Source: Mesorhizobium sp.
GTDB lineage: Bacteria > Pseudomonadota > Alphaproteobacteria > Rhizobiales > Rhizobiaceae
Direction of reading: 5' to 3'
DNA: 64,000 bases
Assembly (NCBI GenBank): GCA_004020645.1
Contig: SAQL01000028.1
Coordinates: 1 to 64,000 of the forward strand
Position 1 is the stretch's first letter. Each line of letters begins with the position of its first letter. Below, piece after piece: positions 55,578 through 64,000 of the stretch. The position numbers and the translations under genes are program-made. The notes below the pieces were generated by a model. That model searched no databases. It saw only the letters and a program-made list of their open reading frames with translations, and had not been told where the DNA came from.

Positions 55578-55898
55578 ATGATTACACTCACCGAGAAGGC
55601 CGTTGCCGCCGTTAAGACCGCTCTTTCCGCCGCTAGTGAGCCGGCAGAAGGCTTTCGCATCATGGTCGAGCCCGGCGGCTGCTCCGGCTTCAAATACTCA
55701 ATGGGCTTGGAGAGCTTCTCGCGCGAGGGCGACGCGATCATCGAGGCCGATGGGATCAAGGTGTTCATAGACGCCGGCTCCCAGTCTCATGTCGGCGGCA
55801 TGGCCGTCGACTTCGTCACGGGTCTCGAAACCTCCGGCTTTGTCTTCGACAATCCGAATGCGAGCGGGAAGTGCTCCTGCGGCAAGTCCTTTAGTTGA
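55578..55898 (+). CDS. iscN: IscA/HesB-type iron-sulfur carrier, nif-associated
   Basis: The 106-residue A-type carrier takes Fe-S clusters to nitrogenase proteins. The conserved cysteines are in VEPGGCSGFKYSMGL (about residue 35) and the C-terminal GKCSCGKSF (CxC). GGGAG precedes its ATG. It is followed by nifS after 180 bases with no promoter seen between them, so both are probably driven by the sigma-54 promoter at 55520. A nif-linked IscA-like gene in this place is called iscN in some rhizobia. Confidence 0.92.
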   Translation: MITLTEKAVAAVKTALSAASEPAEGFRIMVEPGGCSGFKYSMGLESFSREGDAIIEADGIKVFIDAGSQSHVGGMAVDFVTGLETSGFVFDNPNASGKCSCGKSFS

Positions 55899-56078
55899 TT
55901 GCCGAAGAAGAGAGGGCGCCTGAGGTGAGCTTGTCGGTGCGATGGCGGCCCAGTCTACGCTAACATGTGGGGCACCTGCACCGGCTCTAGATCGTCTCCG
56001 CCAGCAACGGCATGCGCAAGGCTCAGTGAAACCGGGTTGCGCCTTCACGTCATTCCAATCCATTGAGGACCACAGCCC

Positions 56079-57296
56079 ATGAAAGTTGTCTATCTCGACA
56101 ACAACGCAACGACACGGGTTGATCCTGAAGTCGTTGAATCGATGCTGCCGTTGCTTACGCATCAATTCGGCAATCCTTCGTCGGCGCACGGTTTTGGCGC
56201 CCTTGCCGGCGCCGCGTTGAAAAACGCGCGGGGGCAGTTGCAGGCGCTGATCGGCGCGGAGTTCGACGACGAGATCACCTTCACCTCGGGTGGAACGGAA
56301 AGCGACAATGCGGCCATTCTTTCGGCGCTCGAGGTGATGCCCGACCGGACAGAGATCGTGACTTCCGCCGTCGAACATCCGGCCGTGCTGACGCTCTGCG
56401 CGCATCTTGAGGAGACGCGCCGCGTCAGGGTGCACAGGATCCCGGTAGATAGCCACGGCCGGCTCGACGTTGACGCTTACCGGGCTGCTCTCAGCCCGAA
56501 CGTGGCAATCGTCTCGATCATGTGGGCCAACAACGAGACCGGTACGATCTTCCCTGTCGCCAAGCTCGCCGAATTGGCCAAGGAAGTCGGCGCTCTTTTC
56601 CACACTGATGCCGTGCAGGCAGTCGGCAAGCTCCCGATTGACCTGAAATCGACCGCAATCGATATGCTGTCGCTCTCCAGCCATAAATTACATGGACCGA
56701 AAGGGGCCGGCGCACTTTTCGTCAAGCGCACTGTGCGCTTCCACTCGCTGATCAAGGGGGGTCACCAAGAGAGCGACCGGCGTGCGGGCACCGAAAACAC
56801 GCCCGGCATCGTCGGGCTCGGCATGGCAGCCGAACTCGCCTTGAAATTCATGGATGGCGAGACCAGACGGATAAAGCGGCTCCGGGACCGGCTGGAGAAA
56901 GGGCTTCTCCAGCGTGTGCCAAACACCTTCGTCAACGGCGACCCGCTGGAGCGCTTGCCAAACACCACAAACATCACCTTCGAATTTATCCAAGGCAATG
57001 GTATCCTGAAACTCCTCGACCGCGAGGGGATCGCCTGTTCGTACGGATCCGCCTGCACCTCCGGCTGTTCGGAGCCGAGCCATGTCCTGAGTGCGATGAA
57101 AATACCACATGGGGCGGTCCGCTTCTCTTTCGCGCGTGACAACGACCAAGAAGACGTGGACCGGGTGCTCGAGGTCTTGCCGGCAATCGTGGAGAAGCTG
57201 CGCGACGCCCCCGTTTCTGGGCCGGATAGGCGGATTACCGAAGAGCTTCAATGCGTTGCAGGTCTCAGCGCCAGAAGAACCGGCGACCATTCATGA
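56079..57296 (+). CDS. nifS: Cysteine desulfurase NifS
   Basis: The 405-residue PLP enzyme takes sulfur from cysteine for nitrogenase Fe-S clusters. It starts MKVVYLDNNATTRVDPEVVE. The PLP lysine is in LSLSSHKLHGPKGAGALFV (about residue 203) and the persulfide cysteine in GSACTSGCSEPSHVLSAM (about 327). The short insertion after the cysteine is that of group I (NifS/IscS) enzymes. Its last bases overlap the nifV start, so the two are translationally coupled. Confidence 0.97.
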   Translation: MKVVYLDNNATTRVDPEVVESMLPLLTHQFGNPSSAHGFGALAGAALKNARGQLQALIGAEFDDEITFTSGGTESDNAAILSALEVMPDRTEIVTSAVEHPAVLTLCAHLEETRRVRVHRIPVDSHGRLDVDAYRAALSPNVAIVSIMWANNETGTIFPVAKLAELAKEVGALFHTDAVQAVGKLPIDLKSTAIDMLSLSSHKLHGPKGAGALFVKRTVRFHSLIKGGHQESDRRAGTENTPGIVGLGMAAELALKFMDGETRRIKRLRDRLEKGLLQRVPNTFVNGDPLERLPNTTNITFEFIQGNGILKLLDREGIACSYGSACTSGCSEPSHVLSAMKIPHGAVRFSFARDNDQEDVDRVLEVLPAIVEKLRDAPVSGPDRRITEELQCVAGLSARRTGDHS

Positions 57297-58444
57297 GCAG
57301 TCGGATCTTTCTCAACGATACGACCCTGCGTGACGGCGAGCAGGCACCCGGCGTTGCCTTTACGGTGGCGGAAAAGCTTGAGATCGCCGAGTCGCTTGCG
57401 GCAGCCGGCGTTCCGGAGATCGAGATCGGCACGCCGGTTATGGGCGCCGACGAAATCGACACAATTCGCGCTGCGGTCGCACGGGGTCTCCCGGTGCGGC
57501 TCACGGCCTGGTGCCGGATGACCTCGCAGGATTTGGATGCAGCGGTCGAGAGCGGCGTCCCCGCCGTCAATCTGTCGTTGCCTGCGTCGGACATGCAACT
57601 TGCCGCCAAGCTCGGCCTCGATCAGGCAGGAGCGCTCCGGCTCATCGAGCGTATGGTCGGGCGCGCAGTCGCCAGCGGCTTCTTCGTCGCGGTGGGCTGC
57701 GAGGATGCTTCGCGGGCCGAGCGGGATCATCTAGCCCGCGTTATTGAGACGGCGGCGCGCGCCGGCGCGAGCCGTGTCAGGCTGGCCGACACGGTCGGCG
57801 TCCTCGACCCCTTTTCGACCTTCGAACTTGTCACCCAGCTCGCAGCGCAGTCTCCCGTCGACCTTGAATTCCATGCGCACAACGATCTCGGCCTCGCTAC
57901 CGCCAACACGCTGGCTGCGATCCGCGCCGGCGCGCGCCATGCCTCGGTCACCGTCCTTGGACTCGGCGAGCGCGCGGGCAATGCCGCGCTGGAAGAGGTG
58001 GCCGCCGCGATGGCCGTGCTCCAGGGCGCAGATACCGGCATCGACCTGACCGCACTGCCCGCACTGGCAGCCGAGGTCGCGCAGGCAGCCCGCCGACCGA
58101 TAGCCGCCACTAAGCCGATCGTCGGGGCTGATGTTTTTGCCCATGAATCAGGAATTCACGTCGCAGGGCTGCTGAAGGACCCGCGTACATATCAGGGGCT
58201 CGATCCAGTTCTCGTGGGCCGCTGCCGACGTATCGTCATCGGCAAGCATTCTGGCGCCACCGCGGTTGCCCATGTGCTGAGCGAAAGCGGCCGCGATCTT
58301 GACCCCGATCTGGCACCCGCGATGCTTGCCTGCGTCCGTCGCAAGGCGGCCGAGATCAAATCGAGCATCACAGCGATTCAACTGGTCGATCTCTACGACA
58401 AAATGTGCAGCGATGCGGTCGGCAGAGATCTTGGATTTGGGTGA
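57293..58444 (+). CDS. nifV: Homocitrate synthase NifV
   Basis: The 383-residue enzyme condenses acetyl-CoA with 2-oxoglutarate to homocitrate, the organic part of the FeMo-cofactor. It starts MSSRIFLNDTTLRDGEQAPG (DTTLRDGEQ is the active-site signature). The metal ligands are in FHAHNDLGLATANTLAAIRA and GERAGNAALEEV. The C-terminal part has AHESGIHVAGLLKD and VIGKHSGATAV. The ATG overlaps the nifS stop. Most rhizobia lack nifV and obtain homocitrate from the legume (FEN1). An intact copy inside a nif cluster is therefore notable. Isopropylmalate synthase is excluded by length and by the nif setting. Confidence 0.93.
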   Translation: MSSRIFLNDTTLRDGEQAPGVAFTVAEKLEIAESLAAAGVPEIEIGTPVMGADEIDTIRAAVARGLPVRLTAWCRMTSQDLDAAVESGVPAVNLSLPASDMQLAAKLGLDQAGALRLIERMVGRAVASGFFVAVGCEDASRAERDHLARVIETAARAGASRVRLADTVGVLDPFSTFELVTQLAAQSPVDLEFHAHNDLGLATANTLAAIRAGARHASVTVLGLGERAGNAALEEVAAAMAVLQGADTGIDLTALPALAAEVAQAARRPIAATKPIVGADVFAHESGIHVAGLLKDPRTYQGLDPVLVGRCRRIVIGKHSGATAVAHVLSESGRDLDPDLAPAMLACVRRKAAEIKSSITAIQLVDLYDKMCSDAVGRDLGFG

Positions 58445-58866
58445 AGGTGGTGATGTCGGCTGTCCTCGCCATCATCTCAAATCGGAAAAGCAGCCACGCG
58501 GCGCGACGCAGAAGACGTTCGGCCGTCCCATCGGCTATGACGTCCAAACATTGCGGAGACCAAGGCGCGGGATACGGCCGTAGCCGGCCGGTGTCCTCAT
58601 TGGTGCTGCCGACAAGACGGTGGTCCCAGCTCGGTCGGAGCCGACCCAGGTCGAGGCCCAATGCGGAGATAGTCCCCCATTCCCTCTGCACCGTACTGCG
58701 GCCATGCACGCCCGTGCGCCACGCCCGGCCACCGGATGCACAGCCTTGTCGACGAAGCGATTGCCTCGCTGGCTCCGCCCCACTCGTCCATCAAGTTGCG
58801 GATTTCGCGGCTGCAGACAGAGTTTTTCGTATCTGGCCCCACAGTTTTCCGACAAGGGAGAATGCA
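58445..58866. other. Gap between nifV and nifW
   Basis: About 420 bases without a supported gene. Frames on both strands are open (the nifW frame extends back to 58405) but show no motif. I found no -24/-12 element. A decayed operon member may have been here. Confidence 0.4.
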
Positions 58867-59247
58867 ATGACTTGTTCCGCTGACGGCCGTCCCATCGATG
58901 TCACCGACGTCCTCGCGCGACTGAAAGGCCTGTCGGCGGCGGAGGAGTTCTTTGCTGTCCTTGGCGTCTCATATGATCCGAAGGTGCTCAATGTCTCACG
59001 GCTCCATATCATGAAGCGCGTGGGCCAATACCTTGCCGAGGAAGATTTCTCCGGTCTGCCCGACCAGGTGATCGCCGCGCGCGTACGCGCCATGCTGGAA
59101 CGCGCCTACGAGGACTTCGCGGTTTCCTCGCCGCTCACGCACCGGGTCTTTAAGGTGCTCAAAGATCACGATCCGGACAGGCCTTGCACGCAAGGCAGCA
59201 CCTTTGTTCCTTTCGATTCAGTCCTGAAGCGGTTCGGCAGGGAATAA
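58867..59247 (+). CDS. nifW: Nitrogenase-stabilising protein NifW
   Basis: The 126-residue protein has the NifW blocks LKGLSAAEEFFAVLGVSYDP, VLNVSRLHIMKRVGQYL and the C-terminal FKVLKDHDPDRP. NifW binds MoFe protein and protects it from oxygen. GGGAG eight bases before the ATG at 58867 decides the start; the longer open frame upstream has no support. It lies 180 bases before fixA, with the fixA NifA site just behind its stop. Confidence 0.95.
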   Translation: MTCSADGRPIDVTDVLARLKGLSAAEEFFAVLGVSYDPKVLNVSRLHIMKRVGQYLAEEDFSGLPDQVIAARVRAMLERAYEDFAVSSPLTHRVFKVLKDHDPDRPCTQGSTFVPFDSVLKRFGRE

Positions 59248-59272
59248 GCGCGACATAGTTGCGACGAGACAA

Positions 59273-59288
59273 TGTCAAGAAGCCGACA
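59273..59288. promoter_or_regulatory. NifA upstream activator site for fixABCX
   Basis: TGT-caagaagccg-ACA is a perfect site 70 bases upstream of the -24/-12 element of fixA. Confidence 0.85.
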
Positions 59289-59358
59289 ATTCGGGCATCG
59301 CAACCACGCCTCCCAAAATGACCAGCCGAATTTCCATGGAATTCGAGCTTCAAAACAC

Positions 59359-59373
59359 TGGCACGAATGATGC
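59359..59373 (+). promoter_or_regulatory. -24/-12 (sigma-54) promoter of fixABCX
   Basis: TGGCACG-AATG-ATGC lies 54 bases before the fixA ATG and matches the consensus except for one base. Confidence 0.88.
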
Positions 59374-59427
59374 AGCCAAGAACTCGCACCGCCATTCCGC
59401 ATCGGATAACAGCGTAGAGAAACGCCA

Positions 59428-60276
59428 ATGCACATCGTCGTCAGCATCAAGCAGGTGCCGGACTCGGCTCAGATCCGGGTCCATCCGGTGACGAACACCA
59501 TCATGCGCCAGGGTGTGCCGACCATCATCAACCCTTATGACCTATTCGCTCTCGAAGAAGCACTTAGGCTACGCGACGCTTATGGTGGGGAGGTCACAGT
59601 GCTCACTATGGGTCCACCCATGGCGGAGGACTCCCTGCGCAAGGCGCTCGGCTACGGCGCTGATCGCGCGGTGCTTTTGACCGACCGCTATTTTGCCGGT
59701 TCCGACACACTGGCGACCTCCTTTGCTCTTTCCCACGCAATCGCGAAGATTGGCGAGACGTTCGGCCCGCCGGACGTGGTCTTCACGGGCAAACAGACGA
59801 TCGACGGCGACACCGCCCAAGTCGGGCCCGGCATAGCCAAGCGTCTCGATCTTGTGCAACTCACCTACGTCGCGAAAATTGCCTCCATTGATCTTGCTGC
59901 GCGCGAGATCACGGTCGAGCGCCGTTGCGAGGGCGGCACCCAGAAGCTGAAGAGCAGCCTGCCCTGCCTCATCACCATGCTGGAAGGCACAAACGAGATG
60001 CGTCGGGGCTCGATCGAAGACGCATTGTGCGCCGCGCGCAGCCGGATTGTGAAATGGAGTGCGGCCGAGGCCGGCATTGAGGACCTCACCAAGTGCGGCT
60101 TGCGTGGCTCGCCGACGGTCGTCAAACGCGTTTTCGCCCCTACCGCGCGGTCGGAAAAGGCGGCGCAAATTGACACGGCCGAGAAGACGCTGCGCGATCT
60201 CGCCGACGAACTGATTGTTGCAATTTTCACCCGCCAACCGGCACTGGAACCGGAACTCGCCTTCGACGGCGCCTGA
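59428..60276 (+). CDS. fixA: Electron transfer flavoprotein beta subunit FixA
   Basis: The 282-residue ETF-beta-type protein forms the FixAB flavoprotein of the FixABCX complex, which bifurcates electrons from NADH to quinone and to the ferredoxin or flavodoxin that feeds nitrogenase. It starts MHIVVSIKQVPDSAQIRVHP and has the AMP/FAD-binding TGKQTIDGDTAQVGPGIAKR (about residues 113-132). Spacing to fixB is 18 bases. Confidence 0.97.
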   Translation: MHIVVSIKQVPDSAQIRVHPVTNTIMRQGVPTIINPYDLFALEEALRLRDAYGGEVTVLTMGPPMAEDSLRKALGYGADRAVLLTDRYFAGSDTLATSFALSHAIAKIGETFGPPDVVFTGKQTIDGDTAQVGPGIAKRLDLVQLTYVAKIASIDLAAREITVERRCEGGTQKLKSSLPCLITMLEGTNEMRRGSIEDALCAARSRIVKWSAAEAGIEDLTKCGLRGSPTVVKRVFAPTARSEKAAQIDTAEKTLRDLADELIVAIFTRQPALEPELAFDGA

Positions 60277-60294
60277 CGGCAAGGAGCAGACCAT

Positions 60295-61404
60295 ATGTCG
60301 AGCGCGAACCCAGACACTCCCCGCCCGCCCGCCGGCCGTGCCGGGATGAAGAAGGAGCTGCCCGAGCGTTTCAGGGCCTACCGGCACGTTTGGGTTTTCA
60401 TCGAGCTCGAACGCGGCCAGGTCCACCCCGTATCCTTCGAATTGCTCGGTGAGGGCCGCAAGCTAGCAGATAAACTTGGTGTCCAGCTCGCGGGCGTTGT
60501 GCTCGGACCGCCGGAAGAAGCCACCCAGAACGCAGTCGCCGAAGCCTTCGCCTATGGCGCCGACCTTGTCTACTTCGTCGAGGCGCCGCTGCTCGCCGAC
60601 TATCGGAATGAGCCTTTCACCAAGGCGATGACCGATCTGGTTGACACTTACAAACCCGAGATCCTGCTTCTCGGTGCGACCACGCTCGGCAGGGATCTCG
60701 CCGGGTCAGTCGCGACGACCTTGCTGACAGGACTCACTGCCGACTGCACCGAACTGGACGTTGATGCCGATGGTTCGCTCGCAGCGACCCGTCCGACTTT
60801 TGGGGGATCCCTGCTATGCACGATCTACACGCTCAACTACAGGCCACAGATGGCGACGGTGCGACCGAGAGTCATGCCCATGCCGCACCGGGCGGACAGA
60901 GGGATCGGGCGTGTCGTCACGCACAAGTTGTCGCTGGCCGAGGATGAAATCGTCACCAAAGTCCTTGGCTTCCTGCCGGATAGCCAGTCGGGCACGGCCA
61001 ATCTCGCCTATGCCGATGTGGTCGTTGCGGGAGGGCTCGGTCTCGGCGGGGCGGAGAACCTGCAGCTTGTGAAGAGTCTCGCGCGAGCGATCGGCGCCGA
61101 ATTTGGCTGTTCGCGGCCGCTGGTCCAAAAGGGCTGGATGCCGGCCGATCGGCAGATCGGCCAGACTGGCAAGACAATCCGGCCGAAGCTTTACATAGCC
61201 GCTGGTATTTCCGGCGCGATCCAGCACCGCGTCGGAGTTGAGGCAGCCGATCTCATCGTGGCCATCAACACCGACCCGAACGCTCCGATTTTCGATTTCG
61301 CTCACCTCGGGATCGTAACTGATGCGGTCCGCTTCCTGCCCGCGCTGACCGAGGCCTTCACCCGGCGGCTGTCACCGCACAGTCGCGACAAGCTTGCGAG
61401 CTAA
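60295..61404 (+). CDS. fixB: Electron transfer flavoprotein alpha subunit FixB
   Basis: The 369-residue ETF-alpha-type protein carries the C-terminal FAD domain with GQTGKTIRPKLYIAAGISGA IQH and the DPNAPIFDFAHLGIVTDA block. The N-terminal domain starts YRHVWVFIELERGQVHPVSF. AAGGAG lies nine bases before the ATG. Partner of FixA in the membrane-bound FixABCX complex. Confidence 0.97.
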   Translation: MSSANPDTPRPPAGRAGMKKELPERFRAYRHVWVFIELERGQVHPVSFELLGEGRKLADKLGVQLAGVVLGPPEEATQNAVAEAFAYGADLVYFVEAPLLADYRNEPFTKAMTDLVDTYKPEILLLGATTLGRDLAGSVATTLLTGLTADCTELDVDADGSLAATRPTFGGSLLCTIYTLNYRPQMATVRPRVMPMPHRADRGIGRVVTHKLSLAEDEIVTKVLGFLPDSQSGTANLAYADVVVAGGLGLGGAENLQLVKSLARAIGAEFGCSRPLVQKGWMPADRQIGQTGKTIRPKLYIAAGISGAIQHRVGVEAADLIVAINTDPNAPIFDFAHLGIVTDAVRFLPALTEAFTRRLSPHSRDKLAS

Positions 61405-61415
61405 GGGAGATGGAG

Positions 61416-62723
61416 ATGATCAACGAAGAGTTTGACGCCATTGTCATCGGGGCCGGCATGTCCGGGAACGCAGCTGCTTACACCATGGCAAGCGACGGCT
61501 TGAAGGTACTCCAGTTGGAGCGAGGTGAATATCCGGGCTCCAAGAATGTCCAAGGCGCCATCATGTACGCGAACATGTTGGAGAAGATCGTCCCGGACTT
61601 CCGGGATGATGCACCGCTCGAGCGGCATCTGGTCGAACAACGCCTATGGGTGATGGACGAGACCTCCCACACCGGGATTCACTATCGGTCGGAGGATTTC
61701 AATGAAGTGAAGCCCAATCGCTATACGATCATCCGTGCCCAGTTCGATAAATGGTTTTCGCGCAAGGTGCGCGAGGCCGGCGCGACGGTTCTGTGCGAGA
61801 CGACCGTGACGGAACTCGTCCGTGATGGCAATGGCAAGGTAATCGGGGTCCGGACAGATCGGGCCGGCGGAGCGATCTACGCGGACGTCGTGGTTCTTGC
61901 AGAAGGTGTCTGCGGGCTGCTTGGCACGCGAGGCGGCCTGCGAAAGATGCTGAAGCCGGAAGCCGTGGCGCTGGCCGTCAAGGAAATGCATTTCCTGCCC
62001 GAAGAGATCATTGAGCAGCGGTTCGGCGTCAAAGGGAGTGAAGGCTGCGTGATCGAGGCAGTCGGCACGATATCCCACGGAATGGCCGGGCTCGGGTTCC
62101 TCTACACCAACAAGGAATCGATCTCACTGGGGATCGGCTGCCTCGTTTCGGATTTCACCGCGAAGATGGAGAGCCCTTACACCCTCCTGGACGCGCTAAA
62201 ACACCATCCTTCGATCCGGCCGCTGATCGCCGGTTCGGAGGTGAAAGAATACGCGGCGCATCTCATTCCTGAAGGTGGCTACAAGGCAATTCCGCAGCTC
62301 TTTGGCGACGGTTGGGTCGTTGTTGGCGATGCTGCGCAATTGAACAACGCCATTCACCGCGAGGGTTCGAACCTCGCCATGACCTCCGGTCGGATTGCGG
62401 CTGAGGCTATCATCCAGGTCAAGAGACGCAACGATCCTATGACCAAACGGAACCTCGCCCTATACAAAACGATGCTGGATGAATCCTTCGTGGTGAAGGA
62501 CCTGCGGAAATACAAAGACATGCCATCCCTACTCCATAATAACGCCGGCAATTTCTTCACGACTTACCCGAAGTTGATGTCGCAAGCCGCGCAGAACTTC
62601 ATGCGTGTCGACGGCACGCCGAAGATCGATAAGGAAAAGGCGACCACGGCAGCCTTCATCAAGGCGCGATCGCGGTTGGGGCTGGTCAGCGACGCGATCC
62701 GCCTGGCATTGGCGTGGCGGTGA
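61416..62723 (+). CDS. fixC: ETF:quinone oxidoreductase-like flavoprotein FixC
   Basis: The 435-residue FAD protein starts MINEEFDAIVIGAGMSGNAA (GxGxxG). It has GDAAQLNNAIHREGSNLAMT near residue 308 and the geranylgeranyl-reductase-like middle domain. It passes electrons from FixAB to quinone. I prefer ATG 61416 because GGGAG is six bases upstream; the ATG at 61410 is too close to it. The frame is intact. Confidence 0.96.
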   Translation: MINEEFDAIVIGAGMSGNAAAYTMASDGLKVLQLERGEYPGSKNVQGAIMYANMLEKIVPDFRDDAPLERHLVEQRLWVMDETSHTGIHYRSEDFNEVKPNRYTIIRAQFDKWFSRKVREAGATVLCETTVTELVRDGNGKVIGVRTDRAGGAIYADVVVLAEGVCGLLGTRGGLRKMLKPEAVALAVKEMHFLPEEIIEQRFGVKGSEGCVIEAVGTISHGMAGLGFLYTNKESISLGIGCLVSDFTAKMESPYTLLDALKHHPSIRPLIAGSEVKEYAAHLIPEGGYKAIPQLFGDGWVVVGDAAQLNNAIHREGSNLAMTSGRIAAEAIIQVKRRNDPMTKRNLALYKTMLDESFVVKDLRKYKDMPSLLHNNAGNFFTTYPKLMSQAAQNFMRVDGTPKIDKEKATTAAFIKARSRLGLVSDAIRLALAWR

Positions 62724-62735
62724 GGCACTGACGAC

Positions 62736-63035
62736 ATGACAAATCCAGTGACGAAATTTCGGGTCGAGGACAAGCTTTACCAGAACCGCTATCTGGTGGA
62801 CTCCGGCCGTCCGCATATAAAGGTGCGACCGCACGAGCAACCAAGCGCGAATCTGCTCGCGCTGACCCGTGTCTGTCCAGCGAAATGCTACGAGTTGAAC
62901 GACAAAGGTCAGGTTGAAATCACCGCTGATGGCTGCATGGAGTGCGGCACCTGCCGGATCTTGTGCGAGACCAGCGGTGAGATCGAATGGAACTATCCGC
63001 GCGGTGGCTTCGGTGTACTCTTCAAGTTCGGATGA
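62736..63035 (+). CDS. fixX: Ferredoxin-like protein FixX
   Basis: The 99-residue protein has a [4Fe-4S] motif ADGCMECGTCRILC near residue 65-78 and an additional cysteine pair in RVCPAKCYEL, the usual FixX arrangement. It completes the FixABCX complex. It follows fixC by 12 bases and precedes nifA by 171 bases. Confidence 0.97.
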   Translation: MTNPVTKFRVEDKLYQNRYLVDSGRPHIKVRPHEQPSANLLALTRVCPAKCYELNDKGQVEITADGCMECGTCRILCETSGEIEWNYPRGGFGVLFKFG

Positions 63036-63206
63036 TCGGCGTCCGCACCGTTTGATGGGTACGCACCTGTGCACTCCTGAAGTTACGACCAAGCGCCGAC
63101 GCTTCCTGGCACCATCTCGCAAAAGGGGGAGCGGGTGAACACTGTGCTTGAAATGCAAAAGGCGCTTGGGAGGAGCATTCGGGACCACAACTCCTGAGGT
63201 GTTTCC

Positions 63207-64000
63207 ATGGCTGACATACCGCCGGATCGCGTTAACGAAGTAGGACCTCGAGACACCCGCCGCGAACCGGGCAGCGATGCGCTGTCCCATGCAGATCTCC
63301 GGGTCAGGGGAATCTACGAGATATCGAAAGCCCTGACCGCTCCGGCGCGGCTGGAGATTACGCTTGCCAATGTCGCGAATATACTCCCATCGTTTGTGCA
63401 AATGCGTCACGGAGCAATCGTTGTACTGGACGCTGAAGGTGATCCGGAGATTGCCGCGAGTGCTGGCGACGCCGATACCGCCCGATCAGGCACACACCCC
63501 ATCGTACCACGGGCCGTGATAGAGCACATCGTCGCTACGGGGACGAAGCTCATGATACCGGACGTCAGCACGTCCGAGCTATTTCAGGCTGACCCTGAAA
63601 CATATCACAGCGGCAATTCCCTCCCAATTGCCTTTATTGGCATCCCGGTGAAGGCTGAGCATAAGATCCTTGGAGTGTTGTCGCTCGACCGCGCAAGGGA
63701 CAGCCCCACCGGCTCCCTCTACGATGAGGACATAGTGTTCCTGACGATGGTCGCCGACCTCGTCGGCCGAACTGTTCGCCTCCATCGCGCCCTGACTACG
63801 GATCGTGAGCGGCGCGTCGATTCGCAATGGACACTGGAGAATTCGTCCGATGAGGACAGGACCGACTCCATCCCGCATCCGCCTGTCAAAATGGAGGGGA
63901 TCATCGGGGAAAGTCCCGCACTCAAGCAGGTGCTCGAAACCGTATCCATAATTGCAAGGACGAATTCTACCGTGCTTCTGCGGGGCGAAAGCGGCACGGG
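63207..64000 (+). CDS. nifA: Nif-specific transcriptional activator NifA, 5' part
   Basis: The gene runs off the window. The 264 visible codons start MADIPPDRVNEVGPRDTRRE, then a GAF domain (about residues 35-190: IYEISKALTAPARLEITLAN ... FIGIPVKAEHKILGVLSLDR) follows. The linker leads to IIGESPALKQVLETVSIIAR and the Walker A region GESGTG where the window ends. NifA activates sigma-54 RNA polymerase at the TGT-N10-ACA/-24/-12 promoters found above. AGGT precedes the ATG. Position behind fixX is the classical fixABCX-nifA order. The 3' half, including the redox-sensing cysteines and the HTH, is outside. Confidence 0.96.
   Translation, partial: MADIPPDRVNEVGPRDTRREPGSDALSHADLRVRGIYEISKALTAPARLEITLANVANILPSFVQMRHGAIVVLDAEGDPEIAASAGDADTARSGTHPIVPRAVIEHIVATGTKLMIPDVSTSELFQADPETYHSGNSLPIAFIGIPVKAEHKILGVLSLDRARDSPTGSLYDEDIVFLTMVADLVGRTVRLHRALTTDRERRVDSQWTLENSSDEDRTDSIPHPPVKMEGIIGESPALKQVLETVSIIARTNSTVLLRGESGT

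Noticed and set aside
58405..58866. 154-codon N-terminal extension of NifW
   Set aside because: No similarity to any NifW and the ATG at 58867 has a strong ribosome-binding site.
1..64000. CRISPR array, tRNA or rRNA gene, nod box
   Set aside because: No regularly spaced short repeats, no cloverleaf-like gene and no clear nod box were noticed; a tRNA scan would be needed to be certain.

Overview
The window is GC-rich alpha-proteobacterial DNA carrying an almost complete nitrogen-fixation gene set: nifHDKENX, nifQ, nifS, nifV, nifW, fixABCX, the start of nifA, rpoN2 and fdxB. It also carries an ACC deaminase gene and many decayed insertion sequences. This looks like the symbiosis island (or symbiotic plasmid) of a Mesorhizobium-type rhizobium. 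The genus is inferred from gene content and order; no 16S or tRNA gene is present to confirm it.

Left part (1-26 kb): an accessory mosaic. Intact genes include a glycosylasparaginase, acdS, an ExoX-like repressor, fdxB with its small partner gene, a TlpA-like thioredoxin, a radical SAM protein, an orotate phosphoribosyltransferase and a NolR-like regulator. Between them lie remnants: UvrD helicase, IS66, IS110, two ABC ATPases, a flavin monooxygenase, a methyltransferase, two copies of a GDP-mannose dehydratase tail, a duplicated acdS tail and a degenerate nifX-associated copy. The most unusual element is at 11.3-16.3 kb: a lysine/ornithine N-hydroxylase gene and a cupin/methionyl-tRNA-synthetase-like fusion gene. 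That pair is the signature of the N-N bond (hydrazine) forming machinery known from Streptomyces. Here it is accompanied by a frameshifted PhyH-type oxygenase and by fragments of a flavin oxidase.

Centre (26-37 kb): the minus-strand nifH-nifD-nifK-nifE-nifN-nifX-(nifX-associated) run, preceded by a NifA site and a -24/-12 promoter, followed by a response regulator and a universal stress protein. Then come an MFS exporter, a membrane acyltransferase, an AAA+ ATPase split by a stop codon, peroxiredoxin-rpoN2, nifQ, and a minus-strand operon of cytochrome P450, ferredoxin-SnoaL, double short-chain dehydrogenase and luciferase-like monooxygenase, resembling the P450 (CYP127A) cluster of other rhizobial symbiotic regions.

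Right part (53-64 kb): a hemin-utilisation (HmuS-like) gene divergent from an IscA-like gene, then nifS-nifV, nifW, fixABCX and the 5' part of nifA, all on the plus strand.

A common theme is control by NifA and sigma-54. I find TGT-N10-ACA sites paired with -24/-12 elements before nifH, fixA, the P450 operon, the AAA+ ATPase and the hmuS/iscA divergent pair, and a -24/-12 element with a near-match activator site before the acyltransferase. Several genes not usually counted as nitrogen-fixation genes thus seem to belong to the bacteroid regulon. Many genes carry single frameshifts; these may be true decay or sequencing errors, and the sequence alone cannot separate the two.
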